26,526 nucleotides of DNA, taken from the IMG/VR virus record IMGVR_UViG_3300045074_000017, positions 1 to 26,526 of that record. The stretch is one strand, 5' to 3'. This stretch comes from a virus. Positions 1 to 7,754 of this stretch are shown one piece after another. Every line of letters begins with the position of its first letter. Positions within the stretch are counted from its first letter, which is position 1. Both the position numbers and the translations under genes were made by a program. The notes beneath the pieces are model-generated. The model was not told where the DNA came from, made no database searches, and saw only the letters and a program-made list of their open reading frames with translations.

Positions 1-127
1 AAGCGTCCCTGGGCGGCTCTCACAAACCGGAAACGATTTTTTAGCAGATTATGGAACTTTAACGGAGACAGAATGTTCTTCGCTGGAACCTTTTCCCCTT
101 CGCACCAGCTCAAGTAAGCGGAATACA
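1..127. repeat. Terminal direct repeat, left copy (circle closure)
   Basis: Bases 1-127 are identical to 26400-26526, the last 127 bases of the window. The repeat lies inside the primase-helicase reading frame, which continues in frame through either copy. This is what an assembler leaves when it closes a circular or circularly permuted molecule; 127 is also a common maximum assembly k-mer length. The unique circle is therefore 26,399 bp. A physical 127-bp terminal repeat is less likely because the repeat sits inside a gene. Confidence 0.97.
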
Positions 128-2102
128 GGTCGCTTCCTTTCACCCTGCCAAAAGGGTCTTCGAGCAGGCAGTCGTCCACGAAGTCAGCCAAGACGTCCGA
201 GTCCTTCTGATAAGCTTTCACGAGCTCGGTTAGCGGCTCCTGTTTAGGAAGTCCTAGCTCATACCAATCTTTGGCTCCTTCCACGAGCCAGGTAAGAATT
301 CCCGGAGCTTCCTGCAGTAACTTGTCCTTCAGGCGCAGGTCAATTTGGTCAGGCGGAATCTCGTTCGTAAAAGGGAAAAGCACTAAGCGTCGCCAGAAGC
401 CTTGGGACGAGTCATGAACGTCAGGTTTGCGGTTGACGCTTAACCAAATCTTGCAAATTGGTTCAAACTCAAAAAAATCCCTATACATCTTACGGGCGGT
501 TACTCTCTCCCCTCCTACTAGCCCTTTGAGCCTGGCCTCGTTTAAGCGGCTAGCGCTTCCCGCTTCGGAAGCGGTCACAAACCGTTTCCCCGCTAACATA
601 GCCACGTCTGATGAGGGGGCGCCGGTGTATGACAAAGTCGCCTCAAAAGTGGTAAAGGGAACATTCACCCCATAGCCGGCAAGCACGTCCAATATTACTG
701 CTAGTAAAGTGCTTTTCCCATTCGCCCCTCGCCCCCAAAGCATGAAAAAGACCTGCTCTTCACTGTTGCCAGTAACGGAATACCCCAAGCTCCGCTTCAA
801 CAGCTTCTCAAAATACCGCTTATCTTCTTCCCCTTCCTGGCTGAAAAGCCCCTCTACGAACGCTTCCCACTTAGGGGCACGAGCGGTGGGATCGTAGCCC
901 ACAGAAGTCTTACAAGTCACCCAATAGTCGGAGCTAGGGGGCGTAAATTCACCCGACCGCAAGTCTACCCAGCCGTTGCTGGTAACTAGGATGTGTTTGT
1001 CGTCTTTGTAAGCGAAATTCCCCACGGCCATAAACCCTCGAACCAGCTTTTCTATCGCAAAGACCCGATGAGCAGTTTCCAGACGGATAACTTGCTTTTG
1101 CATAGGTGCATCTACGACTTCCCGAAGTCGTTGGACGAATTGAGCTACTACCACTGCTAGAGAAGAGTCTGGAACCGCTTCCCAAAATAAACCGTTCCAG
1201 TGATACCACCCTACAGCTTCACTCCAGCGGTAAGATGAGTAATACGTCGCAAAGGCTCTAGCGATTTCGACCTCCGTCAGAACTACAAAAGGAAAGGTTC
1301 GCAGAAAAGCAGTTAAAGGGTCTTCAGAAGAAACCCGCACTGTGACTTCTTCAAAAGCGAGCTCGGAAACAGTCCTTCTCATCTGAAGCCAGTTCGTGAT
1401 ATCAAAGCCCGGAAGGGTTACTCCTAATGCTTGCCAGCTTACTAGCTTCACAGACTTGGCAACTTCAACGAGGTTGTCGGCTACTTGCCGGGCGTGACGT
1501 AAGCCTACCTCGTCGTTATCGGGAACCACGATGCAGTTCCGATTAGCTAGGAAGCGGCTATACTGGCTTTTCCACTTCCCCGCGCCGCCCGGATTGCAAG
1601 TTGCAACTTCTCCAATTTGACGCAGGCTTTCTACGTCCTTTTCGCCTTCTACTATCCATATAGGCTTTTCCGGAGGCGCTTTTACAACTTCAGGCAAGTT
1701 ATAAAGCGTCCACAAAGACGAAATGCCTTTATACTGATACCTCCCTTTTGCCGGGCGCCTTTGAAAAAATCTTTTTCCTTTCAGGCGAATAACTTCAAAC
1801 AAAAGCTCCCCGTCGGGAGTCGTGTAAGGATATACCGCCTCTATGTCCTGGACATCCGCCTTTGTGGGCGTGAAGCGACGAGGCTTGAGCAAGACTCCTA
1901 GCCGGGCATAAGCCGCCACTACGTCTTCATAAGAACACCCGGCAAAGCAGTGAAGCAGAGCTTCCCCGTCAGGAGTTGCGGTTACCTTCAGCGACGGCAC
2001 TTTGTCGTCGTGAGCGGGGCATGTGGTCAACACCCCACCCGAGATTGACTTCACAGGGCGTGATAAGCGCTGTAAAGTTTGCAAAAGGACTTCGTATTTC
2101 AT
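1..2102 (-). CDS. Phage primase-helicase (CHC2 zinc finger + Toprim + P4/D5-type helicase), continues across the circle junction
   Basis: Leftward gene starting at ATG 2100-2102 with a GGGAGGG ribosome site. It reads open to base 1 and, on the closed circle, continues to a TGA at 26357-26359, giving 714 residues. Residues 28-56 form a CHC2-type zinc finger (C28, H31, C52, C56). A Toprim domain follows, with the EGEKD motif at 152-156 and DND at 195-197. The C-terminal half is a superfamily 3 helicase of the P4/D5 type: Walker A GRGANGKST at 457-465, an NRKP sensor at 557-560 and arginine-finger-like RR at 571-572. By family knowledge it synthesises RNA primers and unwinds DNA at the phage origin. 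It is the only recognisable replication initiator, and no polymerase is present. It has its own promoter and terminator. Because it runs off the window edge, simple ORF calling misses it. Confidence 0.93.
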   Translation of the reverse strand, partial: MKYEVLLQTLQRLSRPVKSISGGVLTTCPAHDDKVPSLKVTATPDGEALLHCFAGCSYEDVVAAYARLGVLLKPRRFTPTKADVQDIEAVYPYTTPDGELLFEVIRLKGKRFFQRRPAKGRYQYKGISSLWTLYNLPEVVKAPPEKPIWIVEGEKDVESLRQIGEVATCNPGGAGKWKSQYSRFLANRNCIVVPDNDEVGLRHARQVADNLVEVAKSVKLVSWQALGVTLPGFDITNWLQMRRTVSELAFEEVTVRVSSEDPLTAFLRTFPFVVLTEVEIARAFATYYSSYRWSEAVGWYHWNGLFWEAVPDSSLAVVVAQFVQRLREVVDAPMQKQVIRLETAHRVFAIEKLVRGFMAVGNFAYKDDKHILVTSNGWVDLRSGEFTPPSSDYWVTCKTSVGYDPTARAPKWEAFVEGLFSQEGEEDKRYFEKLLKRSLGYSVTGNSEEQVFFMLWGRGANGKSTLLAVILDVLAGYGVNVPFTTFEATLSYTGAPSSDVAMLAGKRFVTASEAGSASRLNEARLKGLVGGERVTARKMYRDFFEFEPICKIWLSVNRKPDVHDSSQGFWRRLVLFPFTNEIPPDQIDLRLKDKLLQEAPGILTWLVEGAKDWYELGLPKQEPLTELVKAYQKDSDVLADFVDDCLLEDPFGRVKGSDLYSAYLSWCEGEKVPAKNILSPLKFHNLLKNRFRFVRAAQGR

Positions 2103-2113
2103 ATAACCCTCCC

Positions 2114-2131
2114 AGGTATGATAGGTATGAT
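2114..2131. promoter_or_regulatory. Tandem 9-bp repeat at the primase transcription start (operator candidate)
   Basis: AGGTATGAT occurs twice head to tail (2114-2122 and 2123-2131). The pair lies between the -10 box at 2138-2143 and the primase start codon, so it covers the expected transcription start. A protein bound here would block primase transcription. The HTH protein encoded at 22275-22484 is one possible binder, but that link is a guess. Confidence 0.4.
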
Positions 2132-2137
2132 AAGTCC

Positions 2138-2166
2138 AGCATACTACAAAGTGAGGTGAAAGTCAA
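2138..2166 (-). promoter_or_regulatory. Sigma70/SigA-type promoter for the primase-helicase
   Basis: On the minus strand there is a -35 TTGACT (2161-2166), exactly 17 nt of spacer, and a -10 TATGCT (2138-2143). Transcription would begin near 2131 and the start codon follows about 30 nt later. Match to the housekeeping consensus is good but not perfect. Confidence 0.7.
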
Positions 2167-2219
2167 GACTTCGTGAAGGGAAAAAGAGGGGGGGATTTTG
2201 TTTTTTTACCCTCCCCTTT

Positions 2220-2242
2220 TCCAGTTTTCCTGGAGTTTTTTT
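2220..2242 (+). terminator. Weak hairpin with T-run (possible terminator)
   Basis: Arms TCCAG (2220-2224) and CTGGA (2230-2234) enclose a 5-nt loop, and seven T residues follow after one G. This is the form of a small intrinsic terminator for rightward transcripts. No rightward gene precedes it, so it would only matter if an antisense or small RNA runs rightward out of the primase gene. The five-pair stem is short. Confidence 0.3.
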
Positions 2243-2256
2243 AGCCAAACTGAAAA

Positions 2257-2272
2257 TGTGATGTTTTTCACA
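2257..2272. promoter_or_regulatory. CRP/FNR-family-like palindrome TGTGA-N6-TCACA
   Basis: The sequence contains TGTGA, six bases (TGTTTT), then TCACA, which is the exact core consensus of CRP/FNR-family binding sites, with flanking A-rich sequence. It sits about 90 bp upstream of the primase promoter. A chance match is possible and no such regulator is encoded here, so a host factor would have to bind. Confidence 0.3.
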
Positions 2273-2655
2273 AATGCCCTAGATTTAGTTTTTAGCCAGA
2301 TTAAAACTCCCACACACAGTGTGCGAGTTTGACTTGACAGCGTCACCTTTTGCACTGACTTTTTCCTAGCTAACTATTTGAAAATGAACGAGAAATGCTA
2401 ATTTAAGGGGTTTTTTTACCAAAAAAATGAATTTAAAAAAAACCTTGTAAAAAGCGAAAAAACGCTAAAATTATACAAAGAACAATAAGGAAAGTCGAAA
2501 GTGAGCACTAAACGAGTTTTCCCTTATTTTTCAAGCATTTAGCCCAAAAATCGCTAGTGCTCGGAGTGCCGACGTATTGCAAAATCTAGACAATATGTGT
2601 GGATTTTGAGCGGTTTTACCCCTTTCAGACCCGTCCGGAGGGGTGGTTTGAGCAT

Positions 2656-2676
2656 TTAGTGTCAGGTTGACACTAA
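2656..2676. promoter_or_regulatory. Perfect 9-bp inverted repeat TTAGTGTCA-GGT-TGACACTAA
   Basis: Two perfect 9-bp arms separated by 3 nt, typical of a dimeric repressor or activator operator. Related half-sites lie nearby (GAGCACTA at 2503-2510, TAGTGCTC at 2555-2562). It is about 210 bp upstream of the first late gene and just upstream of the weak promoter candidate at 2726-2754, so control of late transcription is a plausible role. Confidence 0.5.
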
Positions 2677-2762
2677 TTCCCATTTTTTCATGCCCATTAA
2701 AAAAAATCTGGGGATTCGGAGGGACTTGCAAGTGATTTCCCTTTGTTTTATCCTTCAGGGCA

Positions 2763-2890
2763 TGAAGTTAGAAGTTGTTCCTACGACGACTTGCCAACAG
2801 CAGTCATCGAACCGCCTGTTGGCCATACCGCTTTGCGCAAGTTGCATGAACGAGCGCTGGAAAAAGATTAGGGGGCGGGGATATGGGTAA
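2763..2890 (+). CDS. Possible 42-residue small protein ahead of the packaging genes
   Basis: Open frame from ATG 2763 to TAA 2888-2890, overlapping the next gene start by 8 nt, so translational coupling is possible. The protein is basic at its C terminus and has a short Cys-x2-Cys pair. I recognise no family. There is no clear ribosome site, only a GGG-containing stretch, and an upstream ATG at 2690 is in the same frame. The weak promoter candidate at 2726-2754 would start its RNA right at this ATG. It may be only the leader of the packaging operon. Confidence 0.2.
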
Positions 2891-3251
2891 GGGCAAGTCG
2901 TATTTGCCGGCCAAATTCACAGGTGTTGTTCGTAAGTTCCTTAACGAACCGGCGAGCAAGGTAGACGCTTTTAACAGCTTGTCGCAGTCAATGGGCTTTA
3001 CTTACGAACCAAAAATTTATGAGGTGTTTATTGCCCACCTGCTCTTCTCGGCTTTAACGAGGCAGGACGTAAGCCTGCTTTTGAATATTATTGGCAGACT
3101 TGACCAAGACGAGCAGGAGAAGGGAATCCCGATCGACGAAGACCGTCTACGGGCGATGCTAGCCAGGCACGTCCGTCCGGTAAGTTGTCAAGAAGCTATT
3201 GACAAAAAAAAGGATGACCCCAGTGGCGACGACAATGGGAAAGCCGATTAA
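2883..3251 (+). CDS. Probable terminase small subunit (122 aa)
   Basis: First sizeable gene of the rightward operon, overlapping the large terminase by several tens of bases. A small, mostly helical, charged protein in this position is usually the small terminase subunit, which recognises phage DNA and loads it on the large subunit. The sequence has a basic N terminus (GKGKS), a helical core with Leu-rich stretches around residues 50-75 and an acidic/Lys-rich tail. I see no unambiguous HTH signature, so the call rests on position and size. The ribosome site is a weak G-rich stretch, so the gene may rely on coupling from the short frame upstream. Confidence 0.5.
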   Translation: MGKGKSYLPAKFTGVVRKFLNEPASKVDAFNSLSQSMGFTYEPKIYEVFIAHLLFSALTRQDVSLLLNIIGRLDQDEQEKGIPIDEDRLRAMLARHVRPVSCQEAIDKKKDDPSGDDNGKAD

Positions 3252-4632
3252 CCTGTTGGCTGTAGCGACCGCTTTGGCTAAAGCTCACTGCCTTGACACC
3301 GGGCTTTTGCTCATTCCGATCTACGAAGCGGCTCCTTTTCACGAAACCATTGCCGATAAGTTAGAGGAAGCGATAATCCGAGGGCGGGGGCGGGTGATAG
3401 TCAACCTGCCCCCACGTCACGGGAAGAGTGAGCTGATAAGCCGGGTGCTACCCGCCTGGTATTTAGGGCGTTCTCCTAATAGAAACGTTATTTGCGTTTC
3501 CCATACCTTGGAGCTTGCTCGGACTTTTTCCCGTCGAGCGAAGAGTCTAGTCGATAACCCTTACTACCAACTCACCTTTGGGGTGGCTCTAGACAAGTCC
3601 GAAGGAGCGGCGGCTCACAACTGGGGCTTAACAAACGGGAGCCGCTTTTTAGCGGCAGGGGTCGGAGGCGCTATTACAGGATATGGCGCTGATCTACTAA
3701 TAATTGACGACCCTATAAAGGACTCCGTCCAGGCGCAATCGGCAACTTATCGTGAACGCCTCAAAGATTGGTTCCGGGAAGTAGCTTTGCCTAGACTAAC
3801 ACCTACGGGAACCGTAATCGTCGTCATGACTAGGTGGCACTTTGATGACCTTACAGGCTGGCTGTTAAGGGACTGTTCTTCAGATTCTCGTGGCGACAAG
3901 TGGGAGCTTTTGCGTTTCCCGGCAATTCAGGACACGGAAGGGAATCCTCTAGACCCACGACCTATCGGGGCGCCTTTGTGGGCAAGTCGATTTGACAAAG
4001 CAAAGCTCGACCAAATAGAACAAGCCATCGGAACCAGCGCTTTTGCCGGGCTTTATCAACAAATTCCGGCTTTACCTCGAGGGCAGGTCTTTGATATCGA
4101 ACACTTTCGCCAGGACTTTGAGCTCGACAATCCTCCTGCTTTTCAGAGGCTTGTGGCTTCCTGGGACACAGCTTACGAGGCTCACGCTCGAGCGGACTAT
4201 TCCGTAGGGACAGTATGGGGGGACACCGGTCAGGATTATTGTCTCGTTGACCTAGTTCGGGGTAGGTGGAAGTTTCCGGAACTCAAAAGGCAAATTTTTT
4301 CTCTTGCAAAGAAGCACAATTGTGCTATTATACTTGTCGAAGCAAGCGCCTCGGGCAAGGACGTCGTAGCCGAACTCCAGGCTACTAGCGACCTCCCGAT
4401 AATAGGGGTTGAGGTTGGCAAAGGGGACAAGGTGGCAAGAGCCAGCGCTATTACCGGACGAATTGAGGCAGGGCGGGTTAGGCTCCCGAAGTATGCGCCC
4501 TGGCTTCAGACCTTTTTGAAAGAGGTCAGGGAGTTTCCTGCTGGTGAGCACGATGACATCGTAGATAGTATGGTTCAGGCGATTCGTTGGCTGACCCGAT
4601 ATTCGTCGACGACGCCTGTTATAGGACTATGA
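3199..4632 (+). CDS. terL: Terminase large subunit (DNA packaging ATPase-nuclease)
   Basis: About 477 residues, normal for TerL. The N-terminal ATPase has the Walker A variant PPRHGKSE (residues 71-78 from the TTG start), Walker B LLIIDD (166-171) and the motif TRWHFDD near 211. The C-terminal RNase H-fold nuclease shows D323 (SWDTA), E381 (ILVEAS) and the HDDIVDSM motif (D452, D453, D456). It pumps DNA into the prohead through the portal and cuts concatemers. The start is uncertain: TTG 3199, ATG 3214 and ATG 3235 are all in frame and none has a well-spaced ribosome site. All overlap the preceding gene, which suggests coupled translation. The stop overlaps the portal start as ATGA. Confidence 0.95.
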   Translation: MTKKRMTPVATTMGKPINLLAVATALAKAHCLDTGLLLIPIYEAAPFHETIADKLEEAIIRGRGRVIVNLPPRHGKSELISRVLPAWYLGRSPNRNVICVSHTLELARTFSRRAKSLVDNPYYQLTFGVALDKSEGAAAHNWGLTNGSRFLAAGVGGAITGYGADLLIIDDPIKDSVQAQSATYRERLKDWFREVALPRLTPTGTVIVVMTRWHFDDLTGWLLRDCSSDSRGDKWELLRFPAIQDTEGNPLDPRPIGAPLWASRFDKAKLDQIEQAIGTSAFAGLYQQIPALPRGQVFDIEHFRQDFELDNPPAFQRLVASWDTAYEAHARADYSVGTVWGDTGQDYCLVDLVRGRWKFPELKRQIFSLAKKHNCAIILVEASASGKDVVAELQATSDLPIIGVEVGKGDKVARASAITGRIEAGRVRLPKYAPWLQTFLKEVREFPAGEHDDIVDSMVQAIRWLTRYSSTTPVIGL

Positions 4633-5852
4633 GCATGGGGCTTTTTGACAAATTCCGCAAAAAAACAGAACAAAAAACACTAATCGCCTCCGAGGCGCTA
4701 TTGGCCATCGGCGGGGGCGAAGATAGGTTTGCTGACTTTTCTCGAGAAGGATACGAGGCCTGCTCGACGGTCTATCGGTGTGTGAACTTGATAGGTCAAG
4801 CACTAGCCAGCCTCGAATTCGTAGTGGTAGACACTACAACAAATGAAGCGATACCGAACCATCCTTTGTTAAATCTACTTCGCCGTCCTCAAGAGTGGTT
4901 AGATTGCAACCTAGGGTACGTTTGGACTTTGTCGATGCTACTTGGTGGGCAAGCTTTTGTCTGGGGCAACGGGGCGGGTGAAACTCTGGAACTTGTTCCG
5001 ATCCCCCCCACAGAGATAACCCCTCGTTGGGGCACCCGATGGGGAGAAATTATCGGCTTTGATTGGACGAAGTATGGTAAATTCCTCCCACCCGACGAAG
5101 TCCTTTATTCATACTTCCCTCACCCACGAGACTATACGAAGCCTCTAGCGCCCCTCAAAGCCGCCGCTAGGGAAGTGGATGTGTCCAACGAGGCGATGAG
5201 GTGGAACCTGTCGCTTCTGCTTAATTCCCAAAAGCCTCCTTACTGGATTGGGATTGAGAAGGGTGCCGACTTTTCTCTGACTGACGAACAACTACGAGAT
5301 ATCAAACGTCAGCTCCGAGAAGATTACGGTGGCGCCCGTAATGTAGGGAAGGTTCTCGTTCTTAACCGACCCGGGCTACGTCTTGAGCAATACGGGTGGT
5401 CACCGCAGGAAATGGACTGGCTCCGAGGTGTTGAGAAGGCGGACGTGAGGATAGCGAATGTTTTTAATATCCCTCCGGAACTAGTTGGTGGGCAAAAGAC
5501 TTACGAGAACTTTCGAATTGCTAACCGAGTCTTCTGGGAATCGGCGGTGATTCCCTTGGCCAAGCGGTTTTGCGACGAGCTTACATACTGGAATCTTTTA
5601 AAGCTTTACCCGACCTGCAAACTGACCTGCGACTGGGGGAAAATTCCAGCGCTTCAAGAGGATGAAGATTCACTCATTGCCCGCTTGGTGAAGCTCGTTG
5701 AAGCTGGGATCATCACCCGGAACGAAGCACGACAGGCTTTGCGATTGCCTAGAATCGACGACCCAGCGGCAGATTCACTGACTGTCCCGTCAAACGTAAT
5801 CCCTCTAGCTATGGCTGGAGAAGCGGAGGCAACACATGAAGAGCAGATATAG
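4629..5852 (+). CDS. Portal protein, HK97 family (407 aa)
   Basis: Start chosen at ATG 4629, which overlaps the TerL stop as ATGA; a TTG at 4587 is in frame but would overlap TerL by 46 nt. The N terminus MGLFDKFRKK is typical of HK97-type portals. The C-terminal half has the family pattern of a membrane- or DNA-facing crown: an NIPPELVGG segment followed by an ENFRIANRVFWESAV helix. Twelve copies form the ring at one capsid vertex through which TerL pumps DNA and to which the connectors bind. Length is normal for the family. The last 17 nt overlap the next gene. Confidence 0.92.
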   Translation: MSMGLFDKFRKKTEQKTLIASEALLAIGGGEDRFADFSREGYEACSTVYRCVNLIGQALASLEFVVVDTTTNEAIPNHPLLNLLRRPQEWLDCNLGYVWTLSMLLGGQAFVWGNGAGETLELVPIPPTEITPRWGTRWGEIIGFDWTKYGKFLPPDEVLYSYFPHPRDYTKPLAPLKAAAREVDVSNEAMRWNLSLLLNSQKPPYWIGIEKGADFSLTDEQLRDIKRQLREDYGGARNVGKVLVLNRPGLRLEQYGWSPQEMDWLRGVEKADVRIANVFNIPPELVGGQKTYENFRIANRVFWESAVIPLAKRFCDELTYWNLLKLYPTCKLTCDWGKIPALQEDEDSLIARLVKLVEAGIITRNEARQALRLPRIDDPAADSLTVPSNVIPLAMAGEAEATHEEQI

Positions 5853-6669
5853 AATGCCTCCAGTATTGGTTCTCAAGCGACTCCTTCGCCGCTGGGACGG
5901 AACTTTACAAAAGAGTCTGTTAGACTTGTTCGACAAGTGGCGAATAACCTTACCCGTTCGAGAAGTCTATAACAACGGTGGTGCGACCATTAAATTGCTG
6001 ACCACTTGGAGGAACGAAGGGATTAGCTGGTATCAGAGCCACCTGCCGATTTGGGCATGGCTCCAGCGCCAAGCTGTTAAGAACACTTCCTGGGCAAAAG
6101 CTGATACTTTAGGCCAAGTGCTTTATCAAGATTGGATTGACTCGAGGAGCGTAGTCATTGGGGAGCTTTTAGCAAACGTAAACGCTGAAGTGATTGGTGA
6201 AGTTCTACGCACCTGGAGCGAGGCAAGTTGGACAAAGCTACAATCGGAATTGAGGGCTTCTATCGGCTTACAGCCTCGGCAATACCGTGCCTTTGTTCGT
6301 CAAGCAGAGAAGCTGGTAAAGCGCTACGGTGAGGAAAAAGCTCTCAAGTATATCGAAAAGCTTTATATGCGAAAGCTCCGTTACAGAGCGAACCTTATCG
6401 CCCGCACGGAAATGCGAATGGCTATTACTGACGCTCAAATGGCCGATATCGGCGAGAAGCTCCGATACGGGCTTCTCCCCCCTGACGTCGAGAAGCGTTG
6501 GTCGACGAGGGGGGATGATAAAGTCTGTTCCAAATGTCAACTTAACGAAGCGGCAGGTTGGATTCCTTACAATGCGTCTTTTCCCACCGGAGCTGGTTCT
6601 CCGTCAGACTCTCACCCTGGGTGCCATTGTGGGATTCAGTTCCGAAGTCGGTCAAGTCGGTTTTATTAA
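5836..6669 (+). CDS. MuF/SPP1 gp7-like minor head protein (277 aa)
   Basis: ATG 5836 has a GGAGG seven bases upstream, inside the portal gene. The C-terminal third shows the phage head morphogenesis (Mu gpF-like) signature: an ARTE motif in an alpha-helical stretch, then a Cys-x2-Cys pair (C231, C234) and a closing HPGCHC motif (H260, C263, C265) that probably binds metal. Proteins of this family are minor capsid components attached to the portal, often ejected with DNA or needed for infectivity. The N-terminal 120 residues are helical with no domain I recognise. There is no added toxin domain of the kind some MuF proteins carry. Confidence 0.88.
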   Translation: MKSRYRMPPVLVLKRLLRRWDGTLQKSLLDLFDKWRITLPVREVYNNGGATIKLLTTWRNEGISWYQSHLPIWAWLQRQAVKNTSWAKADTLGQVLYQDWIDSRSVVIGELLANVNAEVIGEVLRTWSEASWTKLQSELRASIGLQPRQYRAFVRQAEKLVKRYGEEKALKYIEKLYMRKLRYRANLIARTEMRMAITDAQMADIGEKLRYGLLPPDVEKRWSTRGDDKVCSKCQLNEAAGWIPYNASFPTGAGSPSDSHPGCHCGIQFRSRSSRFY

Positions 6670-6695
6670 GCTTAACCTAATAGGAGGGTTAAAAA

Positions 6696-7754
6696 ATGTA
6701 TTATAAGACTTTAACGTTAAAAGCAGATATCGGCGATGAAGCAGATTACTGGAAGGTCGAAGGTTATGCGGCAATCTTCGATAAAGTTGATCGTCACCTC
6801 GATAGGATTGAGCCGGGAGCTTTTAGCAAGTCTTTGGAAACGCACGGCGGGGTTCTGCCCCTGCTTTGGCTTCATAACTTCGATTATGTGCTCGGCGATG
6901 CTAAGGCTGTAGAAGACAGAAAGGGGCTCCGAATAGAAGGCCGAATGTTGAAAAGTATCCCGAAAGCGCAGGAAGTATATTCGCTTGTCAGGGCGGGCGT
7001 GGTAAGCGCCATGAGCTTTGGATACGTCCCGATAAAGACGACTTTTGACGGCAAGCATCGTCTGATCAAAGAGGTCGACATCCGAGAAGTATCCTTGACG
7101 CCTCGGTCAATAGCGGCGAACCCGGGGACGGAAGCTTCCGTAAAGCAACTGGCGTTAAGCGTGCTTTCTGGACCTGCCGCTTATAAAGCGGTGAAGGTCA
7201 GCGATACAGGCGAAGCTGACCGATGGTATTCGTTCAAAAGCGGGGTTGTGATAGGAATTCATGGGGGCTCGACTTCAGAAGTGCTTTTCCCTGATACATG
7301 GTCGGACGACCATGTAGCCGGCTGGCTCGAGAAGAGCGACCTGGACTTACTGGCATATGGAATCACGGCTTTTGCTATAAAGGCGGCTACAGCCTTCGAG
7401 GACTTGCCCTTGGCGGAACGAGATCGTCCCTGGGACGCTGATGGAGCTCGTCGGCGCTTAGCCGAGTGGGCGAAGCGTGGCGATGAAATAGACTTTACCA
7501 GATACCGCAAAGGATTTTTCTGGTATGATAGTGAAAAGCCGGAACTGTTGGGGAGTTACAAACTTCCCTTCGCGGATGTTATTAGCGGAACCTTAAAGGC
7601 GGTTCCTAGAGGCATAATGGCGGCGGCGGCGGCGATTCAGGGGGCACGAGGCGGGGTCGATATCCCCCGTCAAGACGTTCCGGCAGTTAAAAGACACATC
7701 GAACGTTACTATCGGAAGATGGATTTAACGCCGCCATGGGGGCAAGAAGAGTGA
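6696..7754 (+). CDS. HK97-type prohead protease (U35) with a long extra C-terminal domain (352 aa)
   Basis: A TAGGAGGG site precedes ATG 6696. Residues 1-150 are a U35 prohead protease: EGYAAIFD near 22-29, the LLWLH histidine (H60), the AMSFGY serine (S107) and EVSLTP (131-136) followed by ANPGTEA. It would cleave the scaffold portion of the capsid protein during maturation. U35 proteases are usually about 180-230 residues. Here a further ~190 residues follow, with a second conserved-looking unit around 225-345 rich in charged residues, then an Ala-rich helix and a GARGGVDIP motif. I have seen similar units in other siphovirus head proteins but cannot name a function. The capsid gene follows after 93 nt. 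Confidence 0.88.
   Translation: MYYKTLTLKADIGDEADYWKVEGYAAIFDKVDRHLDRIEPGAFSKSLETHGGVLPLLWLHNFDYVLGDAKAVEDRKGLRIEGRMLKSIPKAQEVYSLVRAGVVSAMSFGYVPIKTTFDGKHRLIKEVDIREVSLTPRSIAANPGTEASVKQLALSVLSGPAAYKAVKVSDTGEADRWYSFKSGVVIGIHGGSTSEVLFPDTWSDDHVAGWLEKSDLDLLAYGITAFAIKAATAFEDLPLAERDRPWDADGARRRLAEWAKRGDEIDFTRYRKGFFWYDSEKPELLGSYKLPFADVISGTLKAVPRGIMAAAAAIQGARGGVDIPRQDVPAVKRHIERYYRKMDLTPPWGQEE

Larger units (their letters stand above)
2103..2762. other. Intergenic control region between primase (left) and late operon (right)
   Basis: No convincing gene lies here. The region is AT-rich with A/T runs and holds many small signals: the primase promoter and operator; a hairpin plus T-run at 2220-2242; two imperfect copies of TTTTTAGCCA-R-A-Y-T-R-AAA (2238-2255 and 2289-2305); a CRP/FNR-like palindrome at 2257-2272; the palindrome CACACAGTGTG near 2313-2323; and distant inverted arms GAGCACTA (2503-2510) and TAGTGCTC (2555-2562). 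There are also two copies of AGCATTTAG (2534-2542, 2651-2659), ACCCCT/AGGGGT arms (2618-2644) and a 9-bp palindrome at 2656-2676. It could hold the late promoter and an origin. I found no strong consensus rightward promoter; TTGCAA-17 nt-TATCCT at 2726-2754 is the best weak candidate. Confidence 0.6.

Noticed and set aside
1-127. Physical direct terminal repeat of a linear genome
   Set aside because: It is short, lies wholly inside a coding frame and has the length of a common assembly k-mer; circular closure explains it better.
427-1901. Rightward and leftward short frames (427-675, 709-897, 949-1209, 1617-1901)
   Set aside because: All lie inside the primase-helicase gene, which has clear motifs in its own frame through this whole stretch.
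2531-2731. 66-codon leftward frame in the control region
   Set aside because: No ribosome site, no recognisable protein features, and it covers the palindromes and repeats that are better read as regulatory.
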